Positions 49,105 through 59,401 of a DNA stretch of 64,000 nt are shown here, piece after piece; position 1 is the first letter of the stretch; each line of letters begins with the position of its first letter. The DNA is from Paracoccus cavernae (GTDB lineage Bacteria > Pseudomonadota > Alphaproteobacteria > Rhodobacterales > Rhodobacteraceae): contig JAUFRC010000004.1 of the NCBI GenBank assembly GCA_030410095.1, positions 1 through 64,000 of the forward strand, written 5' to 3'. Below the pieces are notes generated by a model. It did no database searches, had not been told where the DNA came from, and saw nothing but the letters and a program-made list of their open reading frames with translations. A program made the translations under genes and the position numbers.

Positions 49105-49992
49105 TTAGGAGGCGGATTTGCGCAGCTGGGCAGGCGTCGTGCCGAGTGCCTTGCGAAGCGCCCGCGTCATATGGGCCTGATCCGAAAAGCCGCAGGCCAC
49201 CGCGATGGCCTTAATCGGCATATCGCTTTTGCACAACAGATCCGAGGCCTGCGCCACCCGCTTTTCCTGTACATAGGCGTAAGGCGATTTGCCGATTGTC
49301 TGGCGCAGCCGCAGGTTCAATGCCCAGACGCCTAGTCCAAGGCTTCCGGCAAGTTGTTCCAGCGTCAGCCCGACGGCCAGCTCGGCGTCGATAAACTCAT
49401 CGAGCCGCTTCATCTCGCTTTGCGAAAAGCCGTGCCTGCGTTCGCAGGGTTTCTGGGTGATCGAGGCATAGTGGCGCAGCAGATGAACGGCCATCTGGAT
49501 GCTGAGCGCCTCGGCATAGAGCGCACCCGCCGCCCCGCCTTGCGCCGCCTCCAGCGTCAGTTGATCGGCGATATGGCCGATTACCGGATCATTGCCCTGA
49601 AGCACATCGTGGAGGCAGACGACCCCGATCTCACCGTCGCAGATGTCGCGGGCAACCCGCGCCATCAGGTCATTGCTGAGGTAGATATGCGCGACATGCA
49701 GCCCCTCAGTCCAACTCCAATGGGATTGCATCGCGCGCGACAGCAGGGAGAAATCACCCGGCCCGCATTGCGTCCGGGTCCAGCGCCCGTCGAATTCCCG
49801 GTCCATCGGCGTCAGCCCCTGCCGATATTGAACGATCATGAAGTCATCCATCGGCGGGATCAGAACGTCCTGACCTTTATAGAGAAAGCTGCGCTGCGAA
49901 ACGCCCGCCCAACCAAGCCCCTTACTTTCCACAAGCGTTTCGCCCGGCACCCAAACCGGCAGTTCATCGGCAGGGATCAGAAGGTCGGTCAC
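49105..49992 (-). CDS. AraC-family regulator of the BVMO-esterase genes
   Basis: 295 residues, intact. Residues 1-185 form the sensory domain. Two helix-turn-helices follow: LTLEQLAGSLGLGVWALNLR LRQTIG and IKAIAVACGFSDQAHMTRAL RKALGTTPAQLRK. It lies upstream on the same strand as the monooxygenase and esterase genes, so it probably activates them in response to the substrate. Confidence 0.82.
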   Translation of the reverse strand: MTDLLIPADELPVWVPGETLVESKGLGWAGVSQRSFLYKGQDVLIPPMDDFMIVQYRQGLTPMDREFDGRWTRTQCGPGDFSLLSRAMQSHWSWTEGLHVAHIYLSNDLMARVARDICDGEIGVVCLHDVLQGNDPVIGHIADQLTLEAAQGGAAGALYAEALSIQMAVHLLRHYASITQKPCERRHGFSQSEMKRLDEFIDAELAVGLTLEQLAGSLGLGVWALNLRLRQTIGKSPYAYVQEKRVAQASDLLCKSDMPIKAIAVACGFSDQAHMTRALRKALGTTPAQLRKSAS

Positions 49993-50539
49993 CGAATTCC
50001 CTCCAGCTCAAGAAGACCTAAGACTACGGTAAACGTTGGCATACGCCGTTCGAGTGAAAGTGCCACGGGAATACAAATAACCAACCGATTCTAGTGCCAG
50101 ACAAAATAGCATCAATCGGACTTTCGTCCTGATCGTTTGCGTTTCAGGCCTTTTTAACTGCTGTTGCGCATAGAATATGGGGCCGTTCATTTCCGCCCGG
50201 TTGCCGATCAGATTTGGCAAGACCATCCGCTCACGGCTCTGTTTTTTGCTGCGGGAGCGAGGAGTCCTGCTTCTCTGCGGTTTGCCCAAATGTCTCTTGA
50301 GGGCTCGGAGTGACCAAACGGCCATGGATGATCAGGTCGTTTCGATGCGTTGCCCAAACGTCCGGTTCGGCACTCCGCCGGTGTTTCCAAGCCGACTTGC
50401 CTCCGACCGCTCTCCGCCCTTCGGATCGACCATGCTGACGATTGTATTGACCCAGCGGAATCTGCTCAGGTTAAGCCGCCATCCTTGCCGGCCCGACTGC
50501 TCGAAAAGCATATCGCTTGCGTTCCGAAACTGTGCTTCA
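49993..50539. other. Region between virD4 end and AraC gene
   Basis: No gene I can support. A minus-strand open stretch continuing from virD4 (FRWVNTIVSMVDPKGGERSE) has no start or family match. This marks the border between the transfer region and the accessory load. Confidence 0.3.
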
Positions 50540-52625
50540 TCATCCAGCCACAGCTGCGTCGAATTCTTCGAACTGTTTGCGGATCTCGTCATCAGAGGGC
50601 CGCGTTGCGGCAATGATCGCTCGGAAGTCCATGCTTTTCTGCCCCAGCGTTTTTGAAGGAGTGCTGGGGAGGATGCGGTAGTTCTTTGCACTGTTGTTGC
50701 AACCTCGGCAGTTTCCTCCACCGCCTCGGCAATCGCTACTTGCTGTTCGGTAAGCTCCACTTTCTCTGGCTCGCTGTCCGCACCCGCAGGCGGCGGTCCG
50801 TCCGGCTTCGACTCCACCTTTGCGGGCGCATCCGGCTCCGAACCGTCATTACCCTTCGTCACCTCATAGTCGATCACCCGCATTTTCGAGAGCTTCGCGA
50901 CTTGACCCATCAGGGCCTGAACCTGCTGGCTCAGCGCCCCGATTTCTCGGTGGGCCTGTGACGGGTAGGGCAGGGGCCGGTCTGGGCGGCCATGATCTTC
51001 TGGAAGAACGGATCTTCATAATAGACGATGCGTTGCGCGATGATCGGCTGCTGACGCTCGGGGATCAGAATGACCTTGTCGCGATCAAGACGGGTGATTT
51101 CGTCAGGCGAGAGCAGCGCGCGCTCTTCGTTGCGCCGAGAGATTGACCGATGCAGAACGCCGCTCTTGTTCGGCGAATAGCTGTCGCTGACCGACAGCCG
51201 CGTGGTCTTTCCAAGCGATCCGAGATCTCTTGCGCGGTCATTTTGTCATTGGCGGCAAGATAGAGCTTCATGCCACAGGCGGATCGATCGAAAGGCGGTC
51301 CTCCTTGCCGTAGATCTTTTCCAGGCCCGGAATGGATTGGGTGATGATCGAGACCCGCGCGCCGTGGCCGGCGAGCTGTTTGAGGGCCTGAACCACGATT
51401 TTCATATGCCCGAGCTGGTCGAACTCATCGAGGATCATCTTGACCGGCCAAGGCTCGCGGGCAGGATCAGGCATGGTCGCGCGCAGCGTGGCAATCAACT
51501 CCCCGAAGAAGAGGCGGATCAGGGGGCCAGCGTCTGGATCGCATCAGAATTGACGACGAGATAGACCGCCATCGGCTTGCGGCGCAGATCCGAGAAAGAA
51601 AAGTCATTCTCGCTGGTGGCGAAGTCGATCGCAGGGTTGTTCCAGAGCGCCATACCGGCTCCGCCCAGAACAGAGGCGTGCGAGGACAGAACTTTGCTGT
51701 CATAGGCCGAGAATTTGCGGAAAGTCTCTGCGGCACTCGGATGCATGACCTCAAGGGCATGGGCGGCATAGACCTTCTGGTCTGCGCCTTGCCCAAAGAG
51801 GATACGGTTGATCTCTCCAATGGTGGGGTGGCCGCGCTCGATCGCGAGCAGGCCGGCCGCGACAAAGAGCTGGCGGCCTTCCGACAGAAAGTCACCAGCG
51901 TTTCCGCGCTCCGAGACGGCGAGGAAATAATCGGCGATCTTCGCCAGCTCCGTATAGCGTTCTGCAGGATGTTCGATCTTCGCTACGCGCTCCAGCGGGT
52001 TATAGCGGTGGCTGGAATGCTCGAAATCAAACGGCGCGAAGCGGAAGACCTCATCGCCAAGCGAGACCCGCTGGCGCGAGGTGGCCTCAAAAATCTCGCC
52101 CTTCACATCGAGAATGACCACGCTGCCCGGAAACAGAAGGACGTTCGGGTTAACGTAACCCACGCCCTTACCGGCGCGGGTCGGAGCCACGACAAGGCAA
52201 TGTGGGAATAAGTCATAGGTCGCCGAGATGAAGCGGCCTTTCAGGAAGCGGCGGCCGAGCGGGCCGAAGCGGTAGAGCTTGCCAAAGACCAAGCCGCGCC
52301 CGATCGGTTCAAGCAGAGCGTTGCGCCGCATTTCCGTCCGGCTCTGGAAGTGGGCCTGACCATATTGCGTCAGTTTGTGACCAAAGCTGATGACCCCCGC
52401 GACCAGCCCGAAGGCCGCAGAGACGAGAAGCACAATGGTATAGGCAAAGCGCCATGGGGCGGTTTGCGCCGCACCAAATCCGGGAAAGTCGGTCAGAAGC
52501 AGGAACGGATTGGCGGAATTCATGTTCTGGCCGAGATGCCACGCCAGCCACATGCTGCCGAGAACCGCGCCCAGGACCGCGCCGCAGATCAGACCAAAGG
52601 GAACAGCAAGAAGGATGCGTTTCAT
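50540..52625 (-). CDS. virD4: VirD4 type IV coupling protein, frameshifted
   Basis: MKRILLAVPFGLICGAVLGA starts an N-terminal membrane region with two hydrophobic segments. Walker A is in VVAPTRAGKGVGYVNPNVLL, Walker B in VKMILDEFDQLGHM, then RVSIITQSIPGLEKIYG. The acidic C-terminal tail (EVTKGNDGSEPDAPAKVESK, AEAVEETAEVATTV) ends EEFDAAVAG at stop 50540-50542. Breaks near 51525, 51270, 51200, 50960 and 50640. About 695 residues. Links the relaxosome to the VirB channel. Confidence 0.82.
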
Positions 52626-52637
52626 GTCAGCGGCCCT

Positions 52638-53106
52638 TCAAAGATCGAGCCCGTGATCGCTGTCGCGATCATGGGTTTGGGTTTGGTCCTGCTCACGGGT
52701 CTGACCGCGCAGAACGGCATGACTTTCTGCGACCATGCGCAGGGCCGCACCCTTGATCGTGACGCGGAAGGGTCGGGCTCGTCACGGAGAGATCCGTGCT
52801 GTCGCCCGCGCGCAAACGCTCCATCGCCCCCGCGCCATAGCGGGTCTCGAAGTCCTGCAGAAAAGCCATTGCCTGTTCGTCGCTCCGGAAACGCGGGCGC
52901 TCGCCCGCGATCACCGCATCGGCCATCTCGGAAAGCGCAGTATCAATGCGGGCCGCGCGCGCTTCTTCAATAATCTCGCGTTTCTCCAGCTCCACGGCCT
53001 TTGCCGTGGCAGCCATCACATGCCGGTTCTGCGTGAGCCCGGAGCGCATCCTGTCTTCAACCGCATCCATGGCGCGGGCGATGAGCGATTTTTGGTCTTC
53101 AGCCAT
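52638..53106 (-). CDS. Conjugal-transfer associated hypothetical protein, frameshifted
   Basis: MAEDQKSLIARAMDAVEDRM then VELEKREIIEEARAARIDTA and AMAFLQDFETRYGAGAMERL. After a break near 52758 it reads VTIKGAALRMVAESHAVLRG QTREQDQ. About 155 residues, helical, no signal peptide. It sits directly before virD4 in the operon; no known function. Confidence 0.5.
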
Positions 53107-53127
53107 ATCCAGTCCTCCAATGTGCGT

Positions 53128-53289
53128 TCAGTAGCCAAGCCAGCCGATCAGTTCCGCGGTGGTGATGAAGTTCTCGAGGCCCAATTCTTCGCGGGCCTCC
53201 TGCGGATCGAGGCCATGAGCGCGCACCAGATCTTCGGCCTCGGCCTCGGTGAGTTGCGGATGCGCGGCGGCATAATCCCAGCTCGTCAT
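53128..53289 (-). CDS. Small conserved-looking transfer-region protein
   Basis: 53 residues: MTSWDYAAAHPQLTEAEAED LVRAHGLDPQEAREELGLEN FITTAELIGWLGY. The ATG overlaps the virB11 stop by ATGA, so it is translated in the virB operon. No family recognised. Confidence 0.55.
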   Translation of the reverse strand: MTSWDYAAAHPQLTEAEAEDLVRAHGLDPQEAREELGLENFITTAELIGWLGY

Positions 53290-54300
53290 GGCGCAACCGC
53301 CTCGGGATCAAACCCGTCCAATGCCGGCATCCAGATTTCCATGACGCCGCGCCGGTCGCCCGCGCGACCAACCTGGATCACCACGTCGATCGCGCCGCGC
53401 ACATAGCGCTGGATCTCACCGTAGCTCATACCGAGACCGCCCTTGGCGACCATGAAGGCCAGACGGTCGAGCGCTTTGCGTGCCGATTGGGCATGAATGG
53501 TCGTGAACGAGCCTTCATGGCCGGTGTTGATCGCCTCCAAAGGTGATCGCCTCGATGCCGCGCAACTCGCCAAGAATGATGCGGTCGGGACGAAGACGCA
53601 AAGTGGCCTCCAGCAGCCGTTCGGCCGAGCGCACGGAGCTTTCTTTACGGTCGGCAATCAGGCTCACGACATTCGGAAGATCCGGCAGCAGCTCGTTGGC
53701 ATCCTGAATAAGCACAAGGCGCTGATCGGGCTCGACCATCCAGAGCAGGCGGCGCGAGAGTTCGGTTTTCCCGCCAGAGGTAATCCCCGAGATCAAGACA
53801 TTCAGACGCTTGCTCACCACTTCGCGGCAGAAAGCATCGAACGCCTCCTCCGAGCCAAGCGACAGCTCGGCCTTGAGCCGTCCGAGCGTGGCCGCGCGCT
53901 CTTCCTCCATCGAGCGCTTCACATCACGCAAAAGGCCGAAGCGATGGGGTTCCGCCCCGAAGGTCGGGGCCGGAAGAGGCGCAGCGCGATCACCGTGCCC
54001 TGCGCCGAAGCCGGCGGCACGATCGCCTGACAGCGCAAATTGACCCTCGAAGGAGACCGAGGCCGAAATCATCGGCGCGGTCTCGTTGAGCGAGAGCGAT
54101 TGGTCGTTGGCGATTTGCTTGGCAAGGTCGCGGGCAAAATCCGCATCGAGACCCGGAACCTGAATTTCCCGCATCACCGCCTCGCCAGCCCATTCGGCCC
54201 AGATCCGGCCGTCGCCGTTCAGCGCAACCTCGATCATGGCGGGATCGCGGATCAGCGGGCCGATCTTGTCGAGATAGGCGTGGAGATAGCCTTGCATCAC
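53286..54300 (-). CDS. virB11: VirB11 secretion ATPase, frameshifted
   Basis: MQGYLHAYLDKIGPLIRDPA then the N-terminal domain; Walker A GITSGGKTELSRRLL, Asp box LVLIQDANELL, Walker B-like RPDRIILGELRGIEAI and His box EAINTGHEGSFTTIHA. Breaks near 53540 and in the segment 53930-54020. About 335 residues. Hexameric ATPase at the inner membrane powering pilus assembly and DNA transfer. Confidence 0.85.
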
Positions 54301-55654
54301 AGCATCTCCACATCGGCATTGACCTGCACCATCACCACCGCGCCCTGATCAATGCTGATCGTGGTCGGCATATCGAGATAGCCCTGCATGACGTCGCTCA
54401 AAGCCCCCGTGGCGCTCTGGCTCACATCCGAGGCCGCATCGGACCATGCGCTCCGCGTATTGCCGCGACCGCTGTCGCTCTCGTTTTCAAGGGCAGCCGA
54501 GATGATCGAGGGCAGGCCGCCGATGATCGAGACCGCGCCAGCACCGACAAAGCGGGCAAGGGTGTGATTGCGCACCTTGCCCGTCAGGCCGGAGCGCCCG
54601 ATCCGGTCGGTGCCGTAAGCCGCCAGATCCGCCGATTGCCCGTCCGGCGTCACCACCCGATCCCAAGCCACCAGCACCCGACGCTGGCCGCGACCAATAT
54701 CCGAGCTGTAGCGCCCGAAGAGTTTTGATCCGCGCGGGATCACCACATTGCTCATATCCATCGAATAGACGTCATAGCTGACCGTCGCGATGACATTGCC
54801 CTCAAGGCTCGACTGGATCGCGGTCTGAAGCGTGGCTTCAATCAGCGTGCCTTGCACCACAGTCTTCGAGGGGTTGGCGATGACCTGTGCATGGGTCACT
54901 TCCGCGCGCGTGGCACCTGCGCGCACGAATGCCTCATCGCCCTCATATCGCTGACCGCCTTCACCTTGGCCTTGCGCAGAAGATGATCCGCCCCCGGCGC
55001 GATAGGCCACCATGGGCGAGCTATTCTGGGCGGCCCGCTGCGCCTCGGCCGCCGCGCGGCGCGCGTCCAGCTCCGCGAGCCGCTGCGCCTCGCCATTATC
55101 GTCCGGGGAATGGGAAGACCGAGCAGGCTTTGCGTGCCAAGCTGCGTTTGTAACCGGAGGTTTTCCCGCTCAAGCTCGGCATAGGCCGTCTCCTGATCCA
55201 TGGCCTGCGCGCGCAGGTTTTCCATATCGGCCTGAAGCGCCGCCAGTTCGGGCGGGATTTCTGCAGGCTGGTTCTTGAGCGCATCCATCTGGGCCTGCAT
55301 CTCGGCCAGAGCCGTGCGCAGCGCCTCGGCCTCGGGGTCAGAAACCGGCGTCACGATAATCTGCGCGGGCGCGGGATCTGCGGGCGGGACTGTCTCGGCC
55401 GGTTGCGCGCGCGGAACCCGCGTCGTGAGGCCCGACAGCCCCAACTCCTCTTGAAACTCCGCCGCATCAGAGGTGCGCACCGCAGGCTTTTGCTCCGCCT
55501 CGCTCGGGATCGAGGCGACATAGCCGCCGATCCCGAGGCCCACGGCCAAAGCCGCAGCATAGGGGCCATAGGTTTTCAACGGCGAGGGCTTGGGCGGCAG
55601 CTTGCGCAGACCGTCAAGGCGTTCCTGCACGCGAGTTGTGGTGTCTTGGGCCAT
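54297..55654 (-). CDS. virB10: VirB10 channel protein, frameshifted
   Basis: MAQDTTTRVQERLDGLRKLP, one membrane helix (YGPYAAALAVGLGIGGYVAS I), then a coiled-coil/Pro-rich periplasmic linker. After a break near 55095 comes the TrbI/VirB10 domain: VVQGTLIEATLQTAIQSSLE GNVIA, VVIPRGSKLFGRYSSDIGRG QRRVLVAWDRVVTPDGQS. About 450 residues. Spans both membranes in the T4SS core. The stop overlaps the virB11 start. Confidence 0.85.
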
Positions 55655-55658
55655 GGCG

Positions 55659-56359
55659 TCACTTTCCCTCGATGCAGGCATGATCGTCGCCGTAGCGCAC
55701 GACCCAGCGATCCGAGCGGCCGGCCACGACAATGACCGAGCCGTTCATCGTGCTGTTGACCGCGTATTCCAGCCCTTTGGCATCGACGCGGAAGACAATC
55801 GGGGTGGCGGCACCTTGCGGGATCTGGAAATAGGTCTTCGCCCCATCATCCGAGATCGCGATCGGCGCAAAGCGCGCGCCCTTGGTTTTGCTCAGCACGC
55901 GGTAGCGCATTTGGGGCAGGGGGCTTCGGGCACGGTTGCGATGGTCGAACGGCGGCTGGCCGCGCCCGACCCCGGCACGGTAATTTTCATCGACCATGCG
56001 GGGGCGCGTTTGCCCTCGACCACATTGAGGAAATAGAAGCGGCGGTTGGTCTCGACCGTGACGTTGGTTTGCGCCCCGTCGATCACCGGCTTGATGGTGA
56101 AGACGTTGTTGCCTTCGAGCTTTTCCACCTGAAAGCTTTCCGTGTCGCCCGCCGCGATCGAGCGGATGGTTTCTCCATCGCCAAGCTCGATCATGGTGAT
56201 GTTGCGCACGCGGGTCGCAACCGTATAGACCTGCCCCTCCTGATAGGTGGCATAGGTGATGCGTCCGTCGCGCGAGCCCGAACGCGGGGCCACTTCGGCT
56301 TGGGCAAGAGCGGGCAGGGTCATGGCGGCAAGCACAGCCGCTATCAGCGCCTTGTTCAT
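55659..56359 (-). CDS. virB9: VirB9 outer-membrane core protein, frameshifted
   Basis: Signal peptide MNKALIAAVLAAMTLPALAQ A, then GRITYATYQEGQVYTVATRV RNITMIELGDGETI (CagX/VirB9 start), and after a break near 55915 YRVLSKTKGARFAPIAISDD GAKTYFQIP with RVDAKGLEYAVNSTMNGSVI VV. About 232 residues. Forms the core ring with VirB7 and VirB10. Start overlaps the virB8 stop. Confidence 0.85.
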
Positions 56360-57026
56360 TCCTGATCCTCCAGAGATTCCGCCGTGATGCGGTAATTGCT
56401 GACGATGAAGCCAAGGGGTTTTGCCAGACCAGCTCAACCGCGCTTTCGGTCGAGGGCTGGAAGTCATAGGTGACGGTGGCGTAGAATTTGCCCACGCGAT
56501 CATCCTCGCCGGCTTGCGAGAAGGTCTTGGTAAAGCGCACCGTGGCGGTGTTCTCGTTCACCTCGCTGATGCTCTGGACCTTGATCGCGACCTTGCCGGA
56601 AGCGCCGTAAAGCGTTGGCGGATAGTTCGGATTGGTGGGGTTCCACAGGCTGCGCAGCTTGTTTTGCTCCAGGAGGCTCGACATGCGGAACACCTTGAGC
56701 AGGCGGTTCTCGTTGTCACTTTCGTCATAGGTCTCGCGGTCCATGACGTAGTTGAAGAGCAGCCCTTTGCGCACGGCCTCGGCCTCGGCCATGCCCGCAG
56801 GCTCGACCTGGACGATCCGGCTCGCCATGCCGGTGTCCTTGTCCACCATCACCACGAAAGCTTCGGTCTCTTTCAAGGGCAGGACGGAAAGGGCTGCACC
56901 AACGCCACCAGCCGCGATCACCAGCCCCAATGTCCCGATGATGAAGCCGAGCCGTTCGCGGCGTTTTCCTTCAAGAAAGAGTTCGCTTTCGAGAATCGTT
57001 CTCTGTTCAGACACACGGTCTGTCAT
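56356..57026 (-). CDS. virB8: VirB8 assembly protein, frameshifted
   Basis: MTDRVSEQRTILESELFLEG cytoplasmic start, one membrane helix (LGFIIGTLGLVIAAGGVGAA L), then a periplasmic NTF2-like domain: NPNYPPTLYGASGKVAIKVQ S and KTFSQAGEDDRVGKFYATVT YDF. One base added near 56417 gives the proper end GFIVSNYRITAESLEDQE. About 223 residues. Confidence 0.85.
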
Positions 57027-57078
57027 GGCATTCCTCGGAATTGAATGGTTCAGCGCAGAGGCCGGTCAGACCGAGCGA

Positions 57079-58080
57079 TCAGCGCAGGATTTGTGCGTTG
57101 CGGATTTTTTCGGAGATCCGGCTGGCACCACGTCCGGCAGCCTTGGTGATGTTGCCACCATGCTCGGCCCATACCCGATCCTGTCGCGCGGCCGCCTGCT
57201 CGGGCGTCTTGCCGGTCATCAGACCGGACCGGAAGGCTGCGCCGCGCTGACCGCCCGATGCCATATGCATCGCTTGGGGTGCAAAGGAGGCAAGATGGAT
57301 GTGCCCCGAGAGATGGGAAGCGGCTTGCGGGATGGTCAGCAAGGCCTTGATGCCGACCAGCGCCACGACCAGAAAGCCCAAGAGATCCGACACGACATTG
57401 ACGTTTTCCTGTGGTGCGAACTGCGCTTCCGCCACCATTGCAATAGTGGAGATCAGGGCCGCCGCAGCAACCGGATAGAGCAGATAGCCGACGAAGGCCG
57501 AGAGCCAGGCCTCGAACTGCCCTTTGGTGCGCTCGAACATGGTCAAGACCATAGCGAGCGGCGCGACCCCGAGCAGGAAGGCGATCATGATTTTGGCAAA
57601 ACCGACCACCAGCACATAGGCGGCCATGAGGCCGGCCAGAACCAGATAGAGAACCGCGCCCAAAACACCGCGCGCAATCGCGCCCCGCGAGGTCAGGACG
57701 GTATCGGCCGTATTCCCCATCTGGGTCGCAAACGCGTCCATCGCCGCGCCCGGAGAGCGCGGGCCGCCACCGGCAATATCAAAAAAGCTCATCGCCAGAT
57801 TGGCCGCCCCGTCCGAGAGCGCCACATAAAGGGTCCCGAAGTTGCGCCAGCTCAACGCAAAGGTAAAAATCAGGACAATGCGCCAGATCAGCCGCATGGA
57901 ATCCTGTATTGTCAGGGCATAGGCACCAATCGCCACATTCAGGCCGACAGCGATGACAAGAATGGTGGCAAGCAGTGCCGCAACCGGCCCCATGGCCTGG
58001 GCGGTCGATTCAAAGAACTGCCCGCCCGTGGATTGGATCGCCTGGTCGATCGAGGCGAGAATACTGCTGACAATCCCCAT
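57079..58080 (-). CDS. virB6: VirB6 inner-membrane channel protein
   Basis: 333 residues, intact; ATG 58080 overlaps the previous stop (TGATG). At least six hydrophobic segments, with the conserved MRLIWRIVLIFTFALSW and AFVGYLLYPVAAAALISTIA regions of TrbL/VirB6. Polytopic inner-membrane T4SS component. Confidence 0.85.
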   Translation of the reverse strand: MGIVSSILASIDQAIQSTGGQFFESTAQAMGPVAALLATILVIAVGLNVAIGAYALTIQDSMRLIWRIVLIFTFALSWRNFGTLYVALSDGAANLAMSFFDIAGGGPRSPGAAMDAFATQMGNTADTVLTSRGAIARGVLGAVLYLVLAGLMAAYVLVVGFAKIMIAFLLGVAPLAMVLTMFERTKGQFEAWLSAFVGYLLYPVAAAALISTIAMVAEAQFAPQENVNVVSDLLGFLVVALVGIKALLTIPQAASHLSGHIHLASFAPQAMHMASGGQRGAAFRSGLMTGKTPEQAAARQDRVWAEHGGNITKAAGRGASRISEKIRNAQILR

Positions 58081-58619
58081 CAGAACGGTCTCCCGCACAT
58101 CTCTTCGGCTTGATCGAACAAGCCATGGGTCTCCGTCAGCAGTGCGCCGGTCTCATGCGTGAGCTTTTCGACACCGTGGATCTCTTTCAGCTCTTCTTCA
58201 AAAGCGAGAATGGCGCTGGCCGGAACGAGTTTGCCGGTGCAGGTACAATCTTTCGTCGCCAGAACATTGGTGAGTCGGAGATAGCGATCAATGTTGCGAC
58301 GAACGACAAAATTCTCGTCGCCTTTTTTGCCGAGAACCTCGACAAGATCGGCGGGTTTTTCGCAGGCAATATAGCGCACATTGCCCGCGTTTTTCAGCGG
58401 CTCGATTTCAGCCACCGACGCGTCGTCCTTGCCCATATCAATGCGCAGGAAGTCATCCTCGGCATCGAGCTCCGCCTCGGTCAGCGCCGGTGCGCCCGTG
58501 ATGTCGACCAGCGGATCGGCCGCGTTTTGCGGGAAGGAAAAGAAGGCCGCGCTCGCCGCAAGCGCTCCGACCAGAGCTCCGACCAGAGCTCCGATGGAGA
58601 GGTAAACCAATTTATTCAT
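58080..58619 (-). CDS. T4SS-linked exported hypothetical protein
   Basis: 179 residues, intact. A Gly/Ala-rich N-terminal hydrophobic segment (YLSIGALVGALVGALAASAA F) is followed by an acidic, periplasmic-looking domain with a CTC pair (ATKDCTCTGKLVPASAI) and Cys residues at RYIACEKPADL and EEMCGRPF. It lies between virB5 and virB6. Possibly an entry-exclusion or pilus-associated protein; this is inference. Confidence 0.55.
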   Translation of the reverse strand: MNKLVYLSIGALVGALVGALAASAAFFSFPQNAADPLVDITGAPALTEAELDAEDDFLRIDMGKDDASVAEIEPLKNAGNVRYIACEKPADLVEVLGKKGDENFVVRRNIDRYLRLTNVLATKDCTCTGKLVPASAILAFEEELKEIHGVEKLTHETGALLTETHGLFDQAEEMCGRPF

Positions 58620-58622
58620 TTC

Positions 58623-59401
58623 TCACTCCTCCATCTTGATTTGCAAGAATTTTTCTTCCTCAGCGGCCGTCGCGGCATCCATCACGCCAGCCTCGCCCAT
58701 GCCAACCGTCTGGACCGCTTCCATCGCCCAGAGATTGGCAAGCGCGATGCCCAATTCGGCGGTGACGCGGGTGTTGAGGTCGATCGCCTGTTTGAGGTTT
58801 TCGCTCTCCTCGATCTTGCCGACCAAACCGTCGATGCGGATCAGGCTTTCCTTGGCCTGCTGCGACGAGCTTTCCGCAGCCGCCGACATGAAGGCATTGA
58901 CGTTGGCCGCCGTCCCGATCCGTGCCGTGGCCGCATTCTCGCTTTCCGTCAGCGTTTTCACCTGCTCGCGGCTCATGCCGGCCGAGGCAAAGGTGCGATC
59001 GACATGGGCCGCAACCGTGCCGCCGCCGAGCGTGCCGCCTGCAAGAGCACGCTCCCAATTGCCGGATTTGGCGGCATCGAGCGAGCGCGTGAGATCGGCA
59101 AATTGCGGCAAAATATCCTTGAGGAATGAGGCAGGGTCAAAACCGAGATCGGCCAGCGAGAAGCCTTCTTTCAGCGCCGCGATCTGACTTTGAAGAAGCG
59201 CGATCTGCTCGATCATCTTCAGCGTCTGGTCATCCAGCTTGAGGTTCGCGGCGATCTGCTCCTTGAGCTGGAGACGCGCTTCCGCCAATTGGTCGGTCAG
59301 CTTCGCCAGACTGGTCACGTCAATCGTCGGCACCCTTGCGCTCCGGCCTGAAGGCCCAAGGTGAGCGCGAGTGTTGCCGCTGCAAAAAACTGCTTCATCA
59401 T
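58623..59401 (-). CDS. virB5: VirB5 minor pilin, frameshifted
   Basis: Signal peptide MKQFFAAATLALTLGLQAGA Q, then with one G added near 59333 VPTIDVTSLAKLTDQLAEAR LQLKEQI, long helices, and the end ATAAEEEKFLQIKMEE. Length about 255 and helical content match VirB5/TraC pilus-tip adhesins. Starts within TAATG of the upstream gene's stop. Confidence 0.75.

Noticed and set aside
49993-50539. Open stretch after virD4 as an extra transfer gene
   Set aside because: It continues the wrong virD4 frame, has no plausible start and no recognisable domain.
56752-58113. Plus-strand open frame of 453 codons across virB8/virB6
   Set aside because: Antisense to clear virB genes; no start site or domain.
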